From Cycas panzhihuaensis (taxonomy: Eukaryota; Cycadophyta), in the NCBI GenBank assembly GCA_023213395.1, contig CM041465.1, positions 240,381,741 through 240,445,740 on the forward strand: a stretch of DNA of 64,000 nucleotides, written 5' to 3'. The notes under the pieces are model-generated. The model was not told the DNA's origin. It saw nothing but the letters and a program-made list of their open reading frames with translations, and searched no databases. The position numbers and the translations under genes were made by a program. Positions 34,640 to 45,439 of this stretch are shown in pieces. Position 1 is the first letter of the stretch. The number at the start of each line of letters is the position of its first letter.

Positions 34640-35960
34640 GTTGGGATGGAGACATGAAAGGGCATCTTCTACTGTATTGTCTTTACCTTTCTTATATACT
34701 ATTGAGAAGTCAAAGACTTATAATCGATGAACCCACTTAGCTTGTTCTTTAGACAAGACTGGCCAAGTCAATAAATTATGGAGGCTACGATGATCTGTGA
34801 GAATAGTAAACTTAGAACCTAAGAGATATTGCCATAATTTATCAATAGCATGGAGAATAGCCTTCATTTCTTTCTGATATGTAGAGAGATAAAGCTCGTG
34901 ATCCTTTAATTTTTAGCTTTCAAATGCAATGGGATGAGAGTCTTGCATTAGGACTGCGCCTAAACCAAATCCTGAAGCATCGCATTTAAGTTGGAAGGGT
35001 TGGTTAAAATCAAGAGTGATGAGGACTCAAGTGGAGGTCATTACAACCTTGAGGTGGGAAAAGGTAACATCTACTTTGGGAGACCATTAAAAAGCCTCTT
35101 TATGAAGGAGGTTGGTTAATAGGATGGCAAGAGCAGCATAGTGATGCACAAAGCATCAATAAAACCCTGTGAGCCCAAGAAATGCTCGTAGTTGGGTAAC
35201 AGTGGTAGGTGTTGGCCATGTTGTGATGACCAATATTTTATCGGGGTCTACGAGTACCCCTTCTGATGATATGATGTGACCTAAATATTTGAGTTCTAAT
35301 TATCCAAACTCACACTTAGATAGTTTTGTATAGAGTTGGTGGTTTTGCAATATTTGGAGAACAATTTCTAAGTGTTGGATATGGAGATCCAGGTAGGCAC
35401 TATAAATAAGAATGTCATCAAAGAAAACTATGATAAACTTTCAAAGGTAGGGCCCAAAGATTTTATTCATGAGAGCTTGGAAGGTTCCTAGGGCATTTCA
35501 AAGGCCAAAGGGCATTGCTCGAAACTCAAAATGGCCATATTATGTGCAAAATGTTATCTTATGATAATCTTATAAGGTAATTGGGATTTGGTAGTAACCA
35601 GATTGGAGGTCTAACTTAGAAAAGATGGTTGCACCATGGATTTCATCTAGCATGTCATCTATGCGAGGGGTGGGACTTATTTTTAATGGTAATCTTATTT
35701 AATTCCCTATAGTTAACACAGAGGCGAAAAGAGCCATCCTTCTTCCAAACAAAGACAATTGGGGTTGCATAAGGGATTTTACTTGGTTGGATTATGCCCA
35801 TGTCGAGGAGCTCATTTATGAGCTTCTCGATTTTATTCTTTTGGAAGTATGAGTTATGGTAAGGTCGAAGGCTAATGGTGTCATGGTTAGATTAGAGGTC
35901 AATTGTATGATAGAAACCATAGTCGGGAGGGGTAGTGGCAGGCAAAGGGGTGAATACTTG
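34640..35960 (-). pseudogene. RT and RNase H of chromovirus C
   Basis: RT on the minus strand: [39 protein letters not shown], a frameshift near 35,680, and the catalytic FFDDILIYS (about 35,430-35,405), intact. RNase [54 protein letters not shown] and VYKKGKDNTVEDALS. This is standard Ty3/gypsy order upstream of integrase. Few stops remain within the RNase H. Confidence 0.9.
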
Positions 35961-36349
35961 TTCATATTGAGTAATAACATCCTAGATATATGGATGAATT
36001 TGTGGTTCAACTTGAATATTATTGAGGCAGACTATATATCTTAGGTGAGATTGAAGATGGCATTTCATAAGTTTGGGAGAGACCACTTGGTTAGGGGGGG
36101 ATTGCATTCCATAAATTTTATGATTTCGCCCCATGTGGTCTTTGAAGGCAATGAATGGATTTATAGTCAAGTTGTTCATGCTATAGGTCCCTAGTGTTTG
36201 CAACCATTAAATCCCTAAGATGGCATCAGATCCTCCTATTAACAAGGCATAGAAGTCTGACACCAGAAGGTATGAGCCAATTTGGACTTGGAGGTTTTTA
36301 ATAACACTTGCATAATGGAGTTTCTGGTACCTTGGTAGAGAACATATGA

Positions 36350-36520
36350 AGCTAGTTTTTGGGACAATATATAGGTTAAGTTATCTGGCTATTGAAATAT
36401 CAATAAAGTTAAGTGACGTGCCACCATTGATCAAGATAGATATTGAAGTCTTACGAAGAATGCGTCTGACTCTTAGGGGTTCAGGGTAGGAGGAGGTGGT
36501 GAGAGTGGATATACATACTT
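36350..36520 (-). pseudogene. Protease of chromovirus C
   Basis: The active-site block reads RKTSISILINGGTSLNFID; the catalytic Asp of D-G-G-A/T is Asn here. GSYLLVSDFYALLIGGSDAI follows downstream (about 36,290-36,210), the flap and C-terminal ILG region. A short retropepsin between zinc knuckle and RT. Confidence 0.8.
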
Positions 36521-37682
36521 TGGGTTAGGGGTCTAGTACAGGATCATCATGGGTTTCATCATCAGCCTCTTGGTCAGAGTCAGAGTTAGAGTGATCATCA
36601 GGGGAGAGGGATAGGTCAATAGAGAAAACCATATGTCACGCTTTGCAAAAATGACCATACCCAGAAGTCCACTTTTCTGCACATTGCATACAAAGGCCAG
36701 CGTCGAGTCAATATTGTGCTTCAACTTGAGAAATCTAGACTCTTTTGGTGGATGTATCCTCATTCTGGCGATCAATAGATGGTCGAGAATCATCCTGTCA
36801 TGGTCGAGGACACGTGAAGTTAGCTTGAGAGGCATCGTCAAATCGAAGTTGAGGTCACTAGAAGTCTACATGTCAAGTGCGTGAGAACCAAGAGTTATCC
36901 TGTCGAATAGATAAGGGTCTATCTGCTACAAACTCAGCTTCTACTGCACAGGCCCACTTGAAAGCTTCCTTAAGGGAGTAGATTTCCATTGTCTTTAATC
37001 TCATCTGAATACAGCCTTGGAGTCCCACCATATAAATATCAATCACTATTTGTTTGTCCAAGTTTTGGCTTTATGGCACATGGTTATATAAAGTTTGAAA
37101 TTCATCCATATAAGCTTCTACAGTTGATGTCTACTTAAGCTGGGTGAGTTGTGTGAAAAATAATCAACTCCGTGTATCTTCATATTGTTCAAAGAAACAA
37201 CTAGTGAAGTGGGACCAAGTTTGGTGAGAGGGATATTCTCACTTCCACTAGTTAAACTAGTGGTGAACTCAACCAGTTAAGTAAATGGAAGTGTATAAGA
37301 GTTGGTCCTCTTCCGACATTAGGTGGAGAGTGAAGTAGGATACTAACTTATTAACCTAGCTTCGAGTGCATTCTCTATTCACATCTGGATCAAAGGTAGG
37401 AATGTTGATCTTATGTTGGAAGAAAGGATGTCTTGGTGGAGAACCTCCTATATATGCATTGCTTCCTGGAGAAGGCAGAAGTTGGTTGCCTGTTGAGTTA
37501 GAAGCTCCTGTGCTTTGGAGTTGATGTGGCACCCACTGTTGAAGCAGACTAATAATCTCCTTCTTGGTGTCGTCCAGGTCAGATTTAGTAGGCATGCTAC
37601 TAAGTCTATCATTGACCTCTATTTTGAAGCTAGACAAGTCATTGGTCAACTCAGAAATCTTTTTTGTTTGATTTTTTGCCAT
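36521..37682 (-). pseudogene. Gag of chromovirus C
   Basis: The ATG at 37,682 opens MAKNQTKKISELTNDLSSFK, a coiled-coil-like start, then a Ser/Pro linker and HKINIPTFDPDVNRE, the conserved lead of the capsid domain. Capsid text continues with LVSYFTLHLMSEEDQLLYTS, STVEAYMDEFQTLYNHVP and IVIDIYMVGLQGCIQMRLK. A zinc knuckle lies at about 36,700-36,640 (CMQCAEKWTSGYGHFCKA). Gag of chromoviruses packages element RNA. About seven internal stops. Confidence 0.85.
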
Positions 37683-38970
37683 TAGAGTTGAATAAAGGGA
37701 TTAAAGAAGTGAGATTAAATAGAAAGAAGGGAAAGAACGAAGTGGGACACATCAAGAAAGAACAAGATATAAGAATATGGATTTGCTATATAGGAATGAA
37801 GGGGCGAATAAGGGAATGTGGGGTGTCTATAGCCTGTTGACCCCAAAATTATATAAGCAAGATATTTAGTCCACTAGAAAGAGCACAAAAAACTTATCAA
37901 AATGGGATGTACGAGTTTTAAGGTGAATTTGGAGTGGTGGGGCCCACTAGTGGCCCAGGTACAAAAAGAGTGAAAATTGGGGGTATAGACTAACCTAGTG
38001 TAAAATGACCCTTACAGTATGTTGATTACATTAAGGTATATGAGTTATAAGAGTAATTTTTTTGCACTGTGAGCAAGAGCTAAGTGGAGTTTTTTTTATT
38101 TTTTTATTTTTCTTCTTTTCTCTCTCTCTCTCTCTCTCTTTTTTTCAGAGGCTTGACTGTTTTGACAAGTTTTGAATTTAGGCAGTTAGTGGCTTGTGAT
38201 CTTAATTAGGATTGGGGTAGGGGAAGCAAAGAATGATCACATGTGTCCTACCCATTGTAGAATGAGGTTTGCTTGGTCTTATAAGTGTGCCAATAAAATT
38301 CTGATGCAGAAGTTCAGGGTAGGTAACTTCGTGGTGCTAACCACTAACCACTGCACTACAAGACTTCAGTGGTTGATAGTTTACCTATGCTAGGGAGGGT
38401 TTTAGAATCCTAAAGGGGTCCTCCTATATACTTGAAGGTACGTGGAGGCATGATTCCATAGCCAGGTTCTGTCTAGGGCTTGGTTCAGGAGTGTTATCTC
38501 CAATCCTTCATGCAAGGGGCAAAAAAGCCACGATGTGCTTAGCCAGAATGATAGATCCTTATGATCTTTAAAGACCCCTGGTATAGGGTCTCTACCTAAT
38601 TACTTGGGTAGCTACCTAGTGGTGTTATCTATCCAGAAGGGAGAGGTGGGAGGGGACACAAAGGGTAGCTGCCCAACAGTGTTATCTACCCTTAGAATAT
38701 AACCCATTGCATAAAAAGAAAGCTTAAAATTTGAATTGAAGGTAGAAGAAATAAATTCCTTACGGTACTTGACAAACGAAATTCCCCTTCGCTTCATGAC
38801 CTCTAATCTATCCTGGTACTATTCCTCAATCTTCTTGGAGAGAGTACTGAGTGAAGGTCTTTCCTCAATCTCTACCTAGGTAGAGAGAGTACTCAATCAT
38901 ATAGGGAAAAAAAAAATAATTATTATTCTGGGCAGCTTCCCACGATCATGAACGCAACTCTAACACCACT
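37683..38970 (-). other. Leader of chromovirus C
   Basis: Between the 5' LTR and the Gag ATG: about 1.3 kb without coding sequence. It contains a pyrimidine tract with (TC)n at about 38,110-38,145 and a repeated block (GTGGTGTTATCTA... at about 38,620 and CAGTGTTATCTACCC at 38,675). Next to the LTR at 38,955-38,968 the minus strand reads TGGTGTTAGAG, a decayed initiator-Met primer-binding site. Confidence 0.6.
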
Positions 38971-39312
38971 TAGACCGTTCCTTCTTAGAAATTTAGGCTT
39001 GAAGGAGTGATAACTAGCAAAAAATGAAGCTAAATAATCACGAGTGCATAAGCAGATCACAAGAAATGAATCACCAAAATGAGTACTAAAATACTTTCTC
39101 CTTTCAAGATACCATACTCAATAACATTACAAGTGATTTAACCCTTTAAATACACAAGTAAGGGTCTTCATCCTTAATGATTTTATTGGTGGCCCTAGCG
39201 GCCTTACATCTTATTGGATGGCTTAGTGGTCCATACACATAACTTACTAGACCCCTTAATCCTTACTTGTTGGTGGTTCCCACTTGCTAAGGAAATGCGG
39301 GGTTATGTTACA
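38971..39312 (-). repeat. 5' LTR of chromovirus C
   Basis: 342 bp, minus strand TGTAACATAACCCCGC...GAACGGTCTA. About 89% identical to 32,811-33,152. Confidence 0.93.
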
Positions 39313-39531
39313 AGGACTATGGTCTTAGTCATCATAAGCTAAAACACAGTCATAGGAAAGAACTAGGTAAGAAAACTAAGTAGCAAAATAAGCTATGTAA
39401 CCATATCATGCCGCTAAAATTATAAATACATCTCATTGTGCTATAAAAGTAGACACAGAAAGAGATAGGAATGTATACCTATTCTTACCTAAGAGATGTC
39501 ACTCATGCCTATTCCCTGTGGTTAGGAAATA
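39313..39531 (-). repeat. Family T LTR2, proximal part
   Basis: Minus strand starts TATTTCC at 39,531 (decayed TGTTTC), then the GGTAAGAATAGGTATAC block at 39,492-39,476, and an AGTCATCATAAGCTAAA block (39,332 plus) that matches 5,745. Continues at 32,810 across the chromovirus. Confidence 0.7.
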
Positions 39532-39543
39532 GTACCCCCTTGG
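39532..39543 (-). other. Polypurine tract of element E
   Basis: Minus strand CCAAGGGGGTAC directly before the LTR2 start; same as the tract at 5,936-5,947. Confidence 0.7.
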
Positions 39544-40239
39544 CAGTAGAACCTCATTGCTTAGAAGCATCTGGCAATGGTGAATGATGTCAACACAAAA
39601 TAAGTAAGTAATATCTACCTATGTTAGTGTGTCATCATCCAAGGTAAGTAGAGAATGTCATGATGGATCATATGGATAGAGATATGCATTTGGAAAAGGG
39701 TAAGGAGGAGTGACCTATCCCATCCTCAGGGTATAGAACCCTAGACCCAAAGTACACACAAAAGAGAGATAAGGTAGTGTGTGGGTTGCTCGTATGATGC
39801 CTAAGAGTGTAGTGTAAAAGGAAGGGGGGATGGGGGGGTTTTCCCCATCACCTATATATGCAATGCAAATGCTATTTAGAATATGAACATAGCCAAAAGA
39901 TATATGAATGCAAGCTAAAAATATGTAAATATGAAGTGTGAGTATACAAAAGATTATGCCACAAATGGTATGATAATGAAGCAAGGAAGCAAACATATGG
40001 TCACCATAGATTAACCTCATTAGTGGACTACTTTTAGAGGTGCCATGGAGACTAGTCAATGATGTGAGTCTCTCAAGGGAAGGAGGGTCAACTTATGGAC
40101 CTAATGATAGATCCCCTAGAGAAAGGAGGTAAGGAGAGAGATTAACATTATAGTCTTAAGGGATATATTGAATATCCACAGAGGAAAGGAGGATAACAAT
40201 GACTTAGTGGTTAAGGTAAGGGACCTCAAACATGAGAAA
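39544..40239 (-). other. Non-coding stretch between aRNH and LTR2
   Basis: No domain is recognised. An open minus frame at 40,059-39,715 is Tyr/Ile/His-rich and unlike known proteins. It corresponds to 5,948-6,479 in the first copy. Confidence 0.4.
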
Positions 40240-40515
40240 CGAACCTGGTAAACCTAGGTTAGCTATGACACAATGATTTAAGAGTCATAATGGAGGATAA
40301 CAGGGCCATGGTAGAAGTGAAGTACGTCAATGAGGGCTTCAATAATGGCTATGTATTCAGCTTCATTATTTGTAGTCTCAGGTGAGTAAACTCAAAAATA
40401 CATTTAGTCATTCCCAAAGGGATCGTGAAGGATCTACATAGCTACAGAGGTTTTATCATTGTCATGACTACCACCACTAGTAAAAATGAATAGAACCATG
40501 GCAAAAAAAAGAGGG
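40240..40515 (-). pseudogene. aRNH of element E
   Basis: The minus strand reads MVLFIFTSGGSHDN (first catalytic Asp changed to Ser), ILHDPFGND, then YSPETTNNEAEYIAIIEALI with the Glu block intact, HFYHGPVILHYDS with its Asp kept, and a stop. It matches the aRNH at 6.5-6.9 kb in sequence and position relative to polypurine tract, LTR and antisense gene. Second RNase H of the Tat lineage; inactive. Confidence 0.82.
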
Positions 40516-41480
40516 AGTTTAGATCAAATTAAAAGAAAACTAGTAACAACCCTATCAAGGTGAAAAAATATGTCAATGGGGCTATAATAACTTAAAATAA
40601 CAATGTATATTATCCATAGAGGGATAAGAGAGCCCTAAAGATTAACTACTAGGCTCTCAAAGGGCCTGCCTGATGGAAGGGTCAAGAATTAATACTAAAG
40701 CACACTCTTTTAATGATCTTAGGGGTTATATTGGGCCAATAAGGGCCTAGAAGGAGGAGGAGATCACATTTGGATCCTCAAATGCTCAAATAAATAGAAA
40801 AAATGGAGTTAGGATGTCAAAATTAGCCAATAGATTCTAAGCATAGGTAGGTTTTGGAGAGGTGTAAAAATTGAGACAATAAGCCTATAGCGGGCAAAAG
40901 AAACTCACCATAAATGTGCAGAAAAGGGTAAAAAAGGAAGTTTTAGAGGCACAAATAGGCTTTAGCCCTAAAGGAAAGAAGGATTATGGTGAGAAAAGGT
41001 TCTCGAGGACTATGCTTTTGGAGGAAATGAAGGTGGTACCTTAGAAGGCCATGCGAATAAATGGGGGCAAGGAGTAGAAATGGATTTCATTTTTGTAGGC
41101 CCTTCATGCAATCTAGAGACCTTTCATTTTAGTAGCCAAGCTTTACAATACTTTGTGGGCTCATAATGGGAGATTCGACTATTACATTGTAGTGAAGAGA
41201 TAGCCATTGGGACTGGGACAGAGAGATGGCAGCCATCAGACTAGATCGAGTGAGTGGATCTTACCTTTACCCTTGTTTATAGTCATTTAATTTTAATGCA
41301 TATTTCTTAGGAATTTGGGCCCTGTAAGGGCTATGGGGACCCCTTGGAGTCCTTTGGAGGCCCAAGGAGGAGGAGGACCTGGTCATTAGGTAGCCCTAGT
41401 CATGGTGGACTGAGCTAGATCTACCAGAAATAATTTTTTTGGATTTTTAAGGCCACCTGCCCTTTTTAGGGGAGCTAGCC
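40516..41480. other. Intergenic block between aRNH and antisense gene
   Basis: Aligns with 6,909-7,850, best over the last 270 bases. No coding sequence on either strand. Confidence 0.5.
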
Positions 41481-42420
41481 ATGAGAGCTATTAGCATATT
41501 CCTAAAGATAGTAGTAGTTATGGTGGTGGCAGAAAAGGAAGTGATAGTTGCAGGTAAGGGAGAGGCCCTAGGAGCTAAGAGGGAAGATGGAGGAGATGCC
41601 CTAGTAGCTCATGAGGAGGGCAAGGAGATGGTACTAGGGGTTAAGGAGGTAGAGGAAGTAGCTGAGGGAGTATCATATGAGGAGATCATGAGAGAGGAGG
41701 AGCCAACTATCCTAGTAGATGAGATTCTCCATTGATTCTAGCTTTAGCTTTCATTTTGATTAGTTTCTACTTCCTCAAATACTTATTCTTGTAATTTGAT
41801 ATACTACTATATATAGTTTGGACTGATATATGATATGCATAGTTTGGAAGGTGGTGCTGAGATGGTAAGGCTAATAAAGGTAGTAGTTCATGAGTTATTC
41901 CCATGAGTGTACAAGGAGGGATAGCCTCCCATAATGGAGAGTGATGAGCCTTGATTAGTGGGCCATACACAGTGGTATTCACCTCCCTTACATGGGCACG
42001 AGATATATGGGCTACTAAGACCCATGAGTATTAGGCAAGAGGGACCTGTTACAAGGCGAGATGGGAGAGCTGAAGGCTCAGACTAAAGGAGGAGGGGTTG
42101 ATGTGAGGAGCCAAATATAGGTTATCATATTGAAGGAGAGGCTTTATAGAGCAAAGAGGGATAAGGATTGTGCCTTGACTAAGAGGGAACATTTGTAGGA
42201 GTGATACAACCACTTGGTCAACCAGATGGCTACTCAGTCATCACACAGTAGGACACATATGATGACCAAGACCCAACAGAGGGCACGAGATGAGGAGAGT
42301 AAGGATGGCACCTCATAGAGGCACAAAAGTAGCCTGGGAGGGATGTAGTCTCCTAGTGAAGGATCAAGCAAGCGAGGGGATGACACCCCATGAGGGTAGA
42401 GCACCCAGGAGATTTTTGTA
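41481..42420 (+). pseudogene. Antisense gene remnant of element E
   Basis: An open 84-codon frame (41,481-41,735) is rich in Val, Glu and Gly (VAEKEVIVAGKGEAL, KEVEEVAEGVSYEEIM) and corresponds to the Glu/Gly-rich exon of the 8.2-10.4 kb gene. A T-rich, AT-rich stretch (about 41,740-41,858, ending CATAG) looks like an intron. The next part (41,860-42,420) has TKTQQRARDEESKDG and similar charged text with stops. The two PMD-like segments are missing, so about 1.7 kb was lost. It lies on the strand opposite to E, between INT and aRNH. Function unknown. Confidence 0.45.
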
Positions 42421-42572
42421 TTATATATTTTAGCAAGAAAGCTTAGGACCTCTAGGGAGTCTCTTTATCACACATGGATATATGATTGTAATCCTCCCTA
42501 TAAGGATTCTAGATTCCTTAGGCACATTGCCAAGATGATATTCCATACTGATCATGATGTACCATATGATTT

Positions 42573-42622
42573 TGTATGTGTGTGTATATATATATAGATA
42601 GATAGATAGATAGATAGATAGA
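42573..42622. repeat. Compound TG/TA/GATA microsatellite
   Basis: (TG)n, (TA)n and about eight GATA units. Lies in the 3' flank of the antisense gene remnant, like the (AT)n tract at 10.7 kb. Confidence 0.9.
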
Positions 42623-42783
42623 GGACACATTGGTACTCCATTTTGATGTATGATGATGCTATTCATTATGTTTATGATGTTGTTATTTTATTTGTGATAT
42701 AGTTTATTTTGTTTATGATCATAGATAGAAATGGACATGGGTATACATAGATATAAGTGCATAGATGCATAAGGGATTATGTA

Positions 42784-42788
42784 CTTAG
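42784..42788. other. Target-site duplication of element D, left
   Basis: CTTAG, identical to 52,745-52,749. Confidence 0.9.
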
Positions 42789-43142
42789 TGTGTGCCATGT
42801 CTGAAATCTCATATAAAACAAGCACAAGAATTAAACCATTGTAACTTGCATCATCATACAGCAATATTTGGGAGCACAAAAACCATAGTCATTACATTAT
42901 GATGGGAGGCTCTGGTTCTCTCATAACTAGAGCTGACCCAGAACAATACACATAAGATGTCTTATAATGATACAAAATTTTAATGGACTTCCCATGTAGT
43001 AGCAACCAACAGATAGCGACAATGAACAAAATTAACTACTACTTCTACATTCTTTCTCCTGATATTTATATATACTATAATCAAGTTAGTTGCAACCGCT
43101 TATAGATACAACAAAAGGTTGCAACTAAACTGCTTACATACA
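42789..43142 (-). repeat. 3' LTR of element D
   Basis: Minus strand TGTATGTAAGCAG...GGCACACA, TG...CA ends. It contains two TTGCAAC motifs of the type amplified in the minisatellite. Polypurine tract GAAGGGAGAGA at 43,143-43,153. Confidence 0.93.
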
Positions 43143-43220
43143 TCTCTCCCTTCACAAAACTTACAAGTATTATTACTTGTAAGCCCACATTACAGGAAAT
43201 AATAAAAGAGACTTAACCAT

Positions 43221-44914
43221 TCAACTTTCTTTGTCTTTTTTAATCATCTTCATTTCAGCTCGAATTCTCTGTAGATCAGGTCTGTACACCATATAAGGTA
43301 GAGTTATCCCTTGCTTCTTGTAATGGTTATATAGGATTACTACATTTCGCAATGCCTATAACTGAGCCATTATTGGACTTTCTCCATAATACATTTACTC
43401 AATTTCTTCCTCCAACTCACACTTCCTTGTTTCCATGGATAACAGACCATCTCACAGGGATTTGATCATTGACCAGAAGTGGTTTGCATATTCTGCGTCT
43501 TCTTAAGTCTACATAATCCACACACCTATCTTCCAAATTACCTTCTCTATGCCTAGTGGAATTTGTTTGCTGAATAAAGTGCCAAAAGATGGTACCAAAT
43601 GCTCCACTCGAAAAGCATCACCCACCCAATGCATGATGAATTTAATTAAAAATTCTAACTTCACTTTACAAGCAGCTAACTAGTCTTCTAACTTCTAAAT
43701 TCTTTACATATTTAGAGGGGGCCTCTTATTTTTTATCTCCAATTCACTCAATAGGTGTCATATAACTTTTACTAGGAATGACACTTTCGAATGTGTCACA
43801 TTATGTGGCTGACACTCCATTAGGTCAATTGCTTCTTCTGTTAGTTCTTCATTATCAAAATTAAAATTGACCTCATTTGGTTGACTATTCAATATTTCTA
43901 GTATCTCCTTCTTTTCTTTTTCTATAGCCATCTTTCTCCTTTTCTACTTCTCCTCTTCAGTGTTATGGATTTTCTCTACCTGCTCAATCGATTATTACTC
44001 TAGAATTTCCTCTTTAATCAATACATTCCCCATTTTTTATTTCCCTTTTTTAATTTCTTCCTTCTTTTGTTCCTTCTTTTTCTCCCTTTCCTCCTTCTTC
44101 TATGAGGTTTCCTCTTCTTGCTGTCACTTTTTACCCTTATTTTCTATTAGTGGCTTCTAAGGAATTCCTTCTTGAGCTTTCTGCAAAAAGAAATCCCTTA
44201 CTTTTTCCTATAATTCTCTTTGCCATGTCTCCTCTTTGCTCTTGGAATGAATTATCCAAGTCATCATCTCTACCTCCCCTTATTTCTTATCTGGTAATGT
44301 AATCATCAGACACTAAGAATATAATAAAGCTTGAAATAGGCTATGATGGTAGAATATAGCAGATTAAGGTTTCATTTTAATATTTTCTAAATTTTCTAAA
44401 ATTCTTTCCCTAATAAATGCAGCCCAATTAAACCTTATTCCACATGCTACTTGTAACAAAACAGTTCTTTTTTTCATGGGTATGAATGATTTTTTTTTAC
44501 TGAAAATTATTCTTATAAATAAAAATACACTACCCAGCGTGTTAATCCATCCACTATGCTAGTAATCTGGATTCTCGAGGTGGATATATTTGTAACCTAT
44601 GCACCCAATTCCTCTACTACCTTTTCCTAGGAAATTCTTTTATCCCTCAGTACCATTCTACCTACCTTAGGTAAACCTAAAGTCTCAACAATTATCTAGG
44701 TTGTAGTATCCAAAATATCTAGTTATTAGGCTACTAACTAGATCATCTCCATCAAAAAATAAGTAGTAGGTAGAAATAATCCAACCTACACATACTGATC
44801 AAATCTTGCTTTTGTCAAGGTAACCTTTCTTTGGTTGTCTTTAGGCATATCCCACCATTCGTGCCTAATCTTATCGTCATTGCTTTCTCATAGATTGATT
44901 TGCATATGTGCCAT
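43221..44914 (-). pseudogene. Extra sense ORF (env position) of element D
   Basis: Separate coding region downstream of integrase and minisatellite, about 560 codons, ending in TGA at 43,221-43,223. From the ATG at 44,914 it reads MAHMQINL, HEWWDMPKDNQRKVTLTKAR, VETLGLPKVGRMVLRDKRIS and ISTSRIQITSIVDGLTRWVV. After a frameshift near 44,500 come LLQVACGIRFNWAAFIRERI and IFYHHSLFQALLYS. The middle is a long Lys/Glu helix (KKEERERKKEQKKEEIKKGK). The end has FLIKFIMHWVGDAFRVEHLV and PYMVYRPDLQRIRAEMKMIK. Stops are mostly TAG in an otherwise clean frame, so it was once translated. The layout of the first half recalls 'putative plant transposon protein' domains of other extra ORFs; no transmembrane segment is seen. 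Function unknown. Confidence 0.65.
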
Positions 44915-45439
44915 TTTGTTGTTCTTGGAATTCCTTCCACCCTTGATCCTTTCATCTTCAAAGCCATAGTGGTTATGTCACCAATCCTTCATCTTCAAAA
45001 GCCATAGTGGTTCCATCACAATTCTGTTGTTTTGAATTCTTCCATACCATGCAATTCCATTATGATTATTATCATGGTTGCAATTACTTAGTTACAACTG
45101 CTAATGTACCTTGATTACATCCATCCTACGCATGTTAGCCACCTGTCATTTCTATCACACTTGATTTAATTTGGTATATGTGCCAACTAATTATCGTTAC
45201 TTTCCTTCTACTGCTTCGTCACCCTGCCATTAATACCTATTTTTCTCATGATTGTTTCTGATTTCGTCTGTATCAATTTAATACAACCTTCTATTCAACT
45301 CTAATGGTCTATATTTTGTTGTTCCAATTCTCTGATTTACTTCTTCCTGATTGCCTCTAATACCAGGTTATAACTTTTAGATCGTAGATTTATATCTGTG
45401 TTATTACTTTTTATCTGAGTTTTGACTTTACTTCTTAAT
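44915..45439 (-). other. Linker with a short tandem duplication
   Basis: Between the extra ORF and the minisatellite. A roughly 38-bp unit (CTTCATCTTCAAAGCCATAG) is repeated at about 44,948 and 44,988. Degenerate minisatellite-like units fade in from about 45,360. No domain. Confidence 0.5.

Larger units (their letters stand above)
32811..39312 (-). mobile_element. Chromovirus (Ty3/gypsy with chromodomain), element C
   Basis: Complete-length element, 6,502 bp, minus strand, with two 342-bp LTRs. The flanks are CGGAC (32,806-32,810) and AGGAC (39,313-39,317), a 5-bp target duplication with one change. Internal order is PBS, Gag, PR, RT, RH, INT and chromodomain. By my hand count the LTRs differ at about 37 of 342 positions, mostly transitions, so the insertion is old. 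It sits inside the family T LTR2. Short LTRs and a C-terminal chromodomain suggest a Reina-like or similar clade; the clade is not settled. Confidence 0.93.

Noticed and set aside
42430-42666. Minus-strand ORF with a Tyr/Leu/Ile run
   Set aside because: The apparent hydrophobic run is translation of the TA/GATA microsatellite.
43960-44302. Plus-strand Phe/Ser-rich ORFs that look like membrane proteins
   Set aside because: They are the reverse of the Lys/Glu-rich extra ORF of element D; the minus-strand reading is much longer and protein-like.
43221-44914. Retroviral envelope gene in element D
   Set aside because: Position fits, but no signal peptide, transmembrane helix or cysteine pattern is seen; described as an unknown extra ORF.
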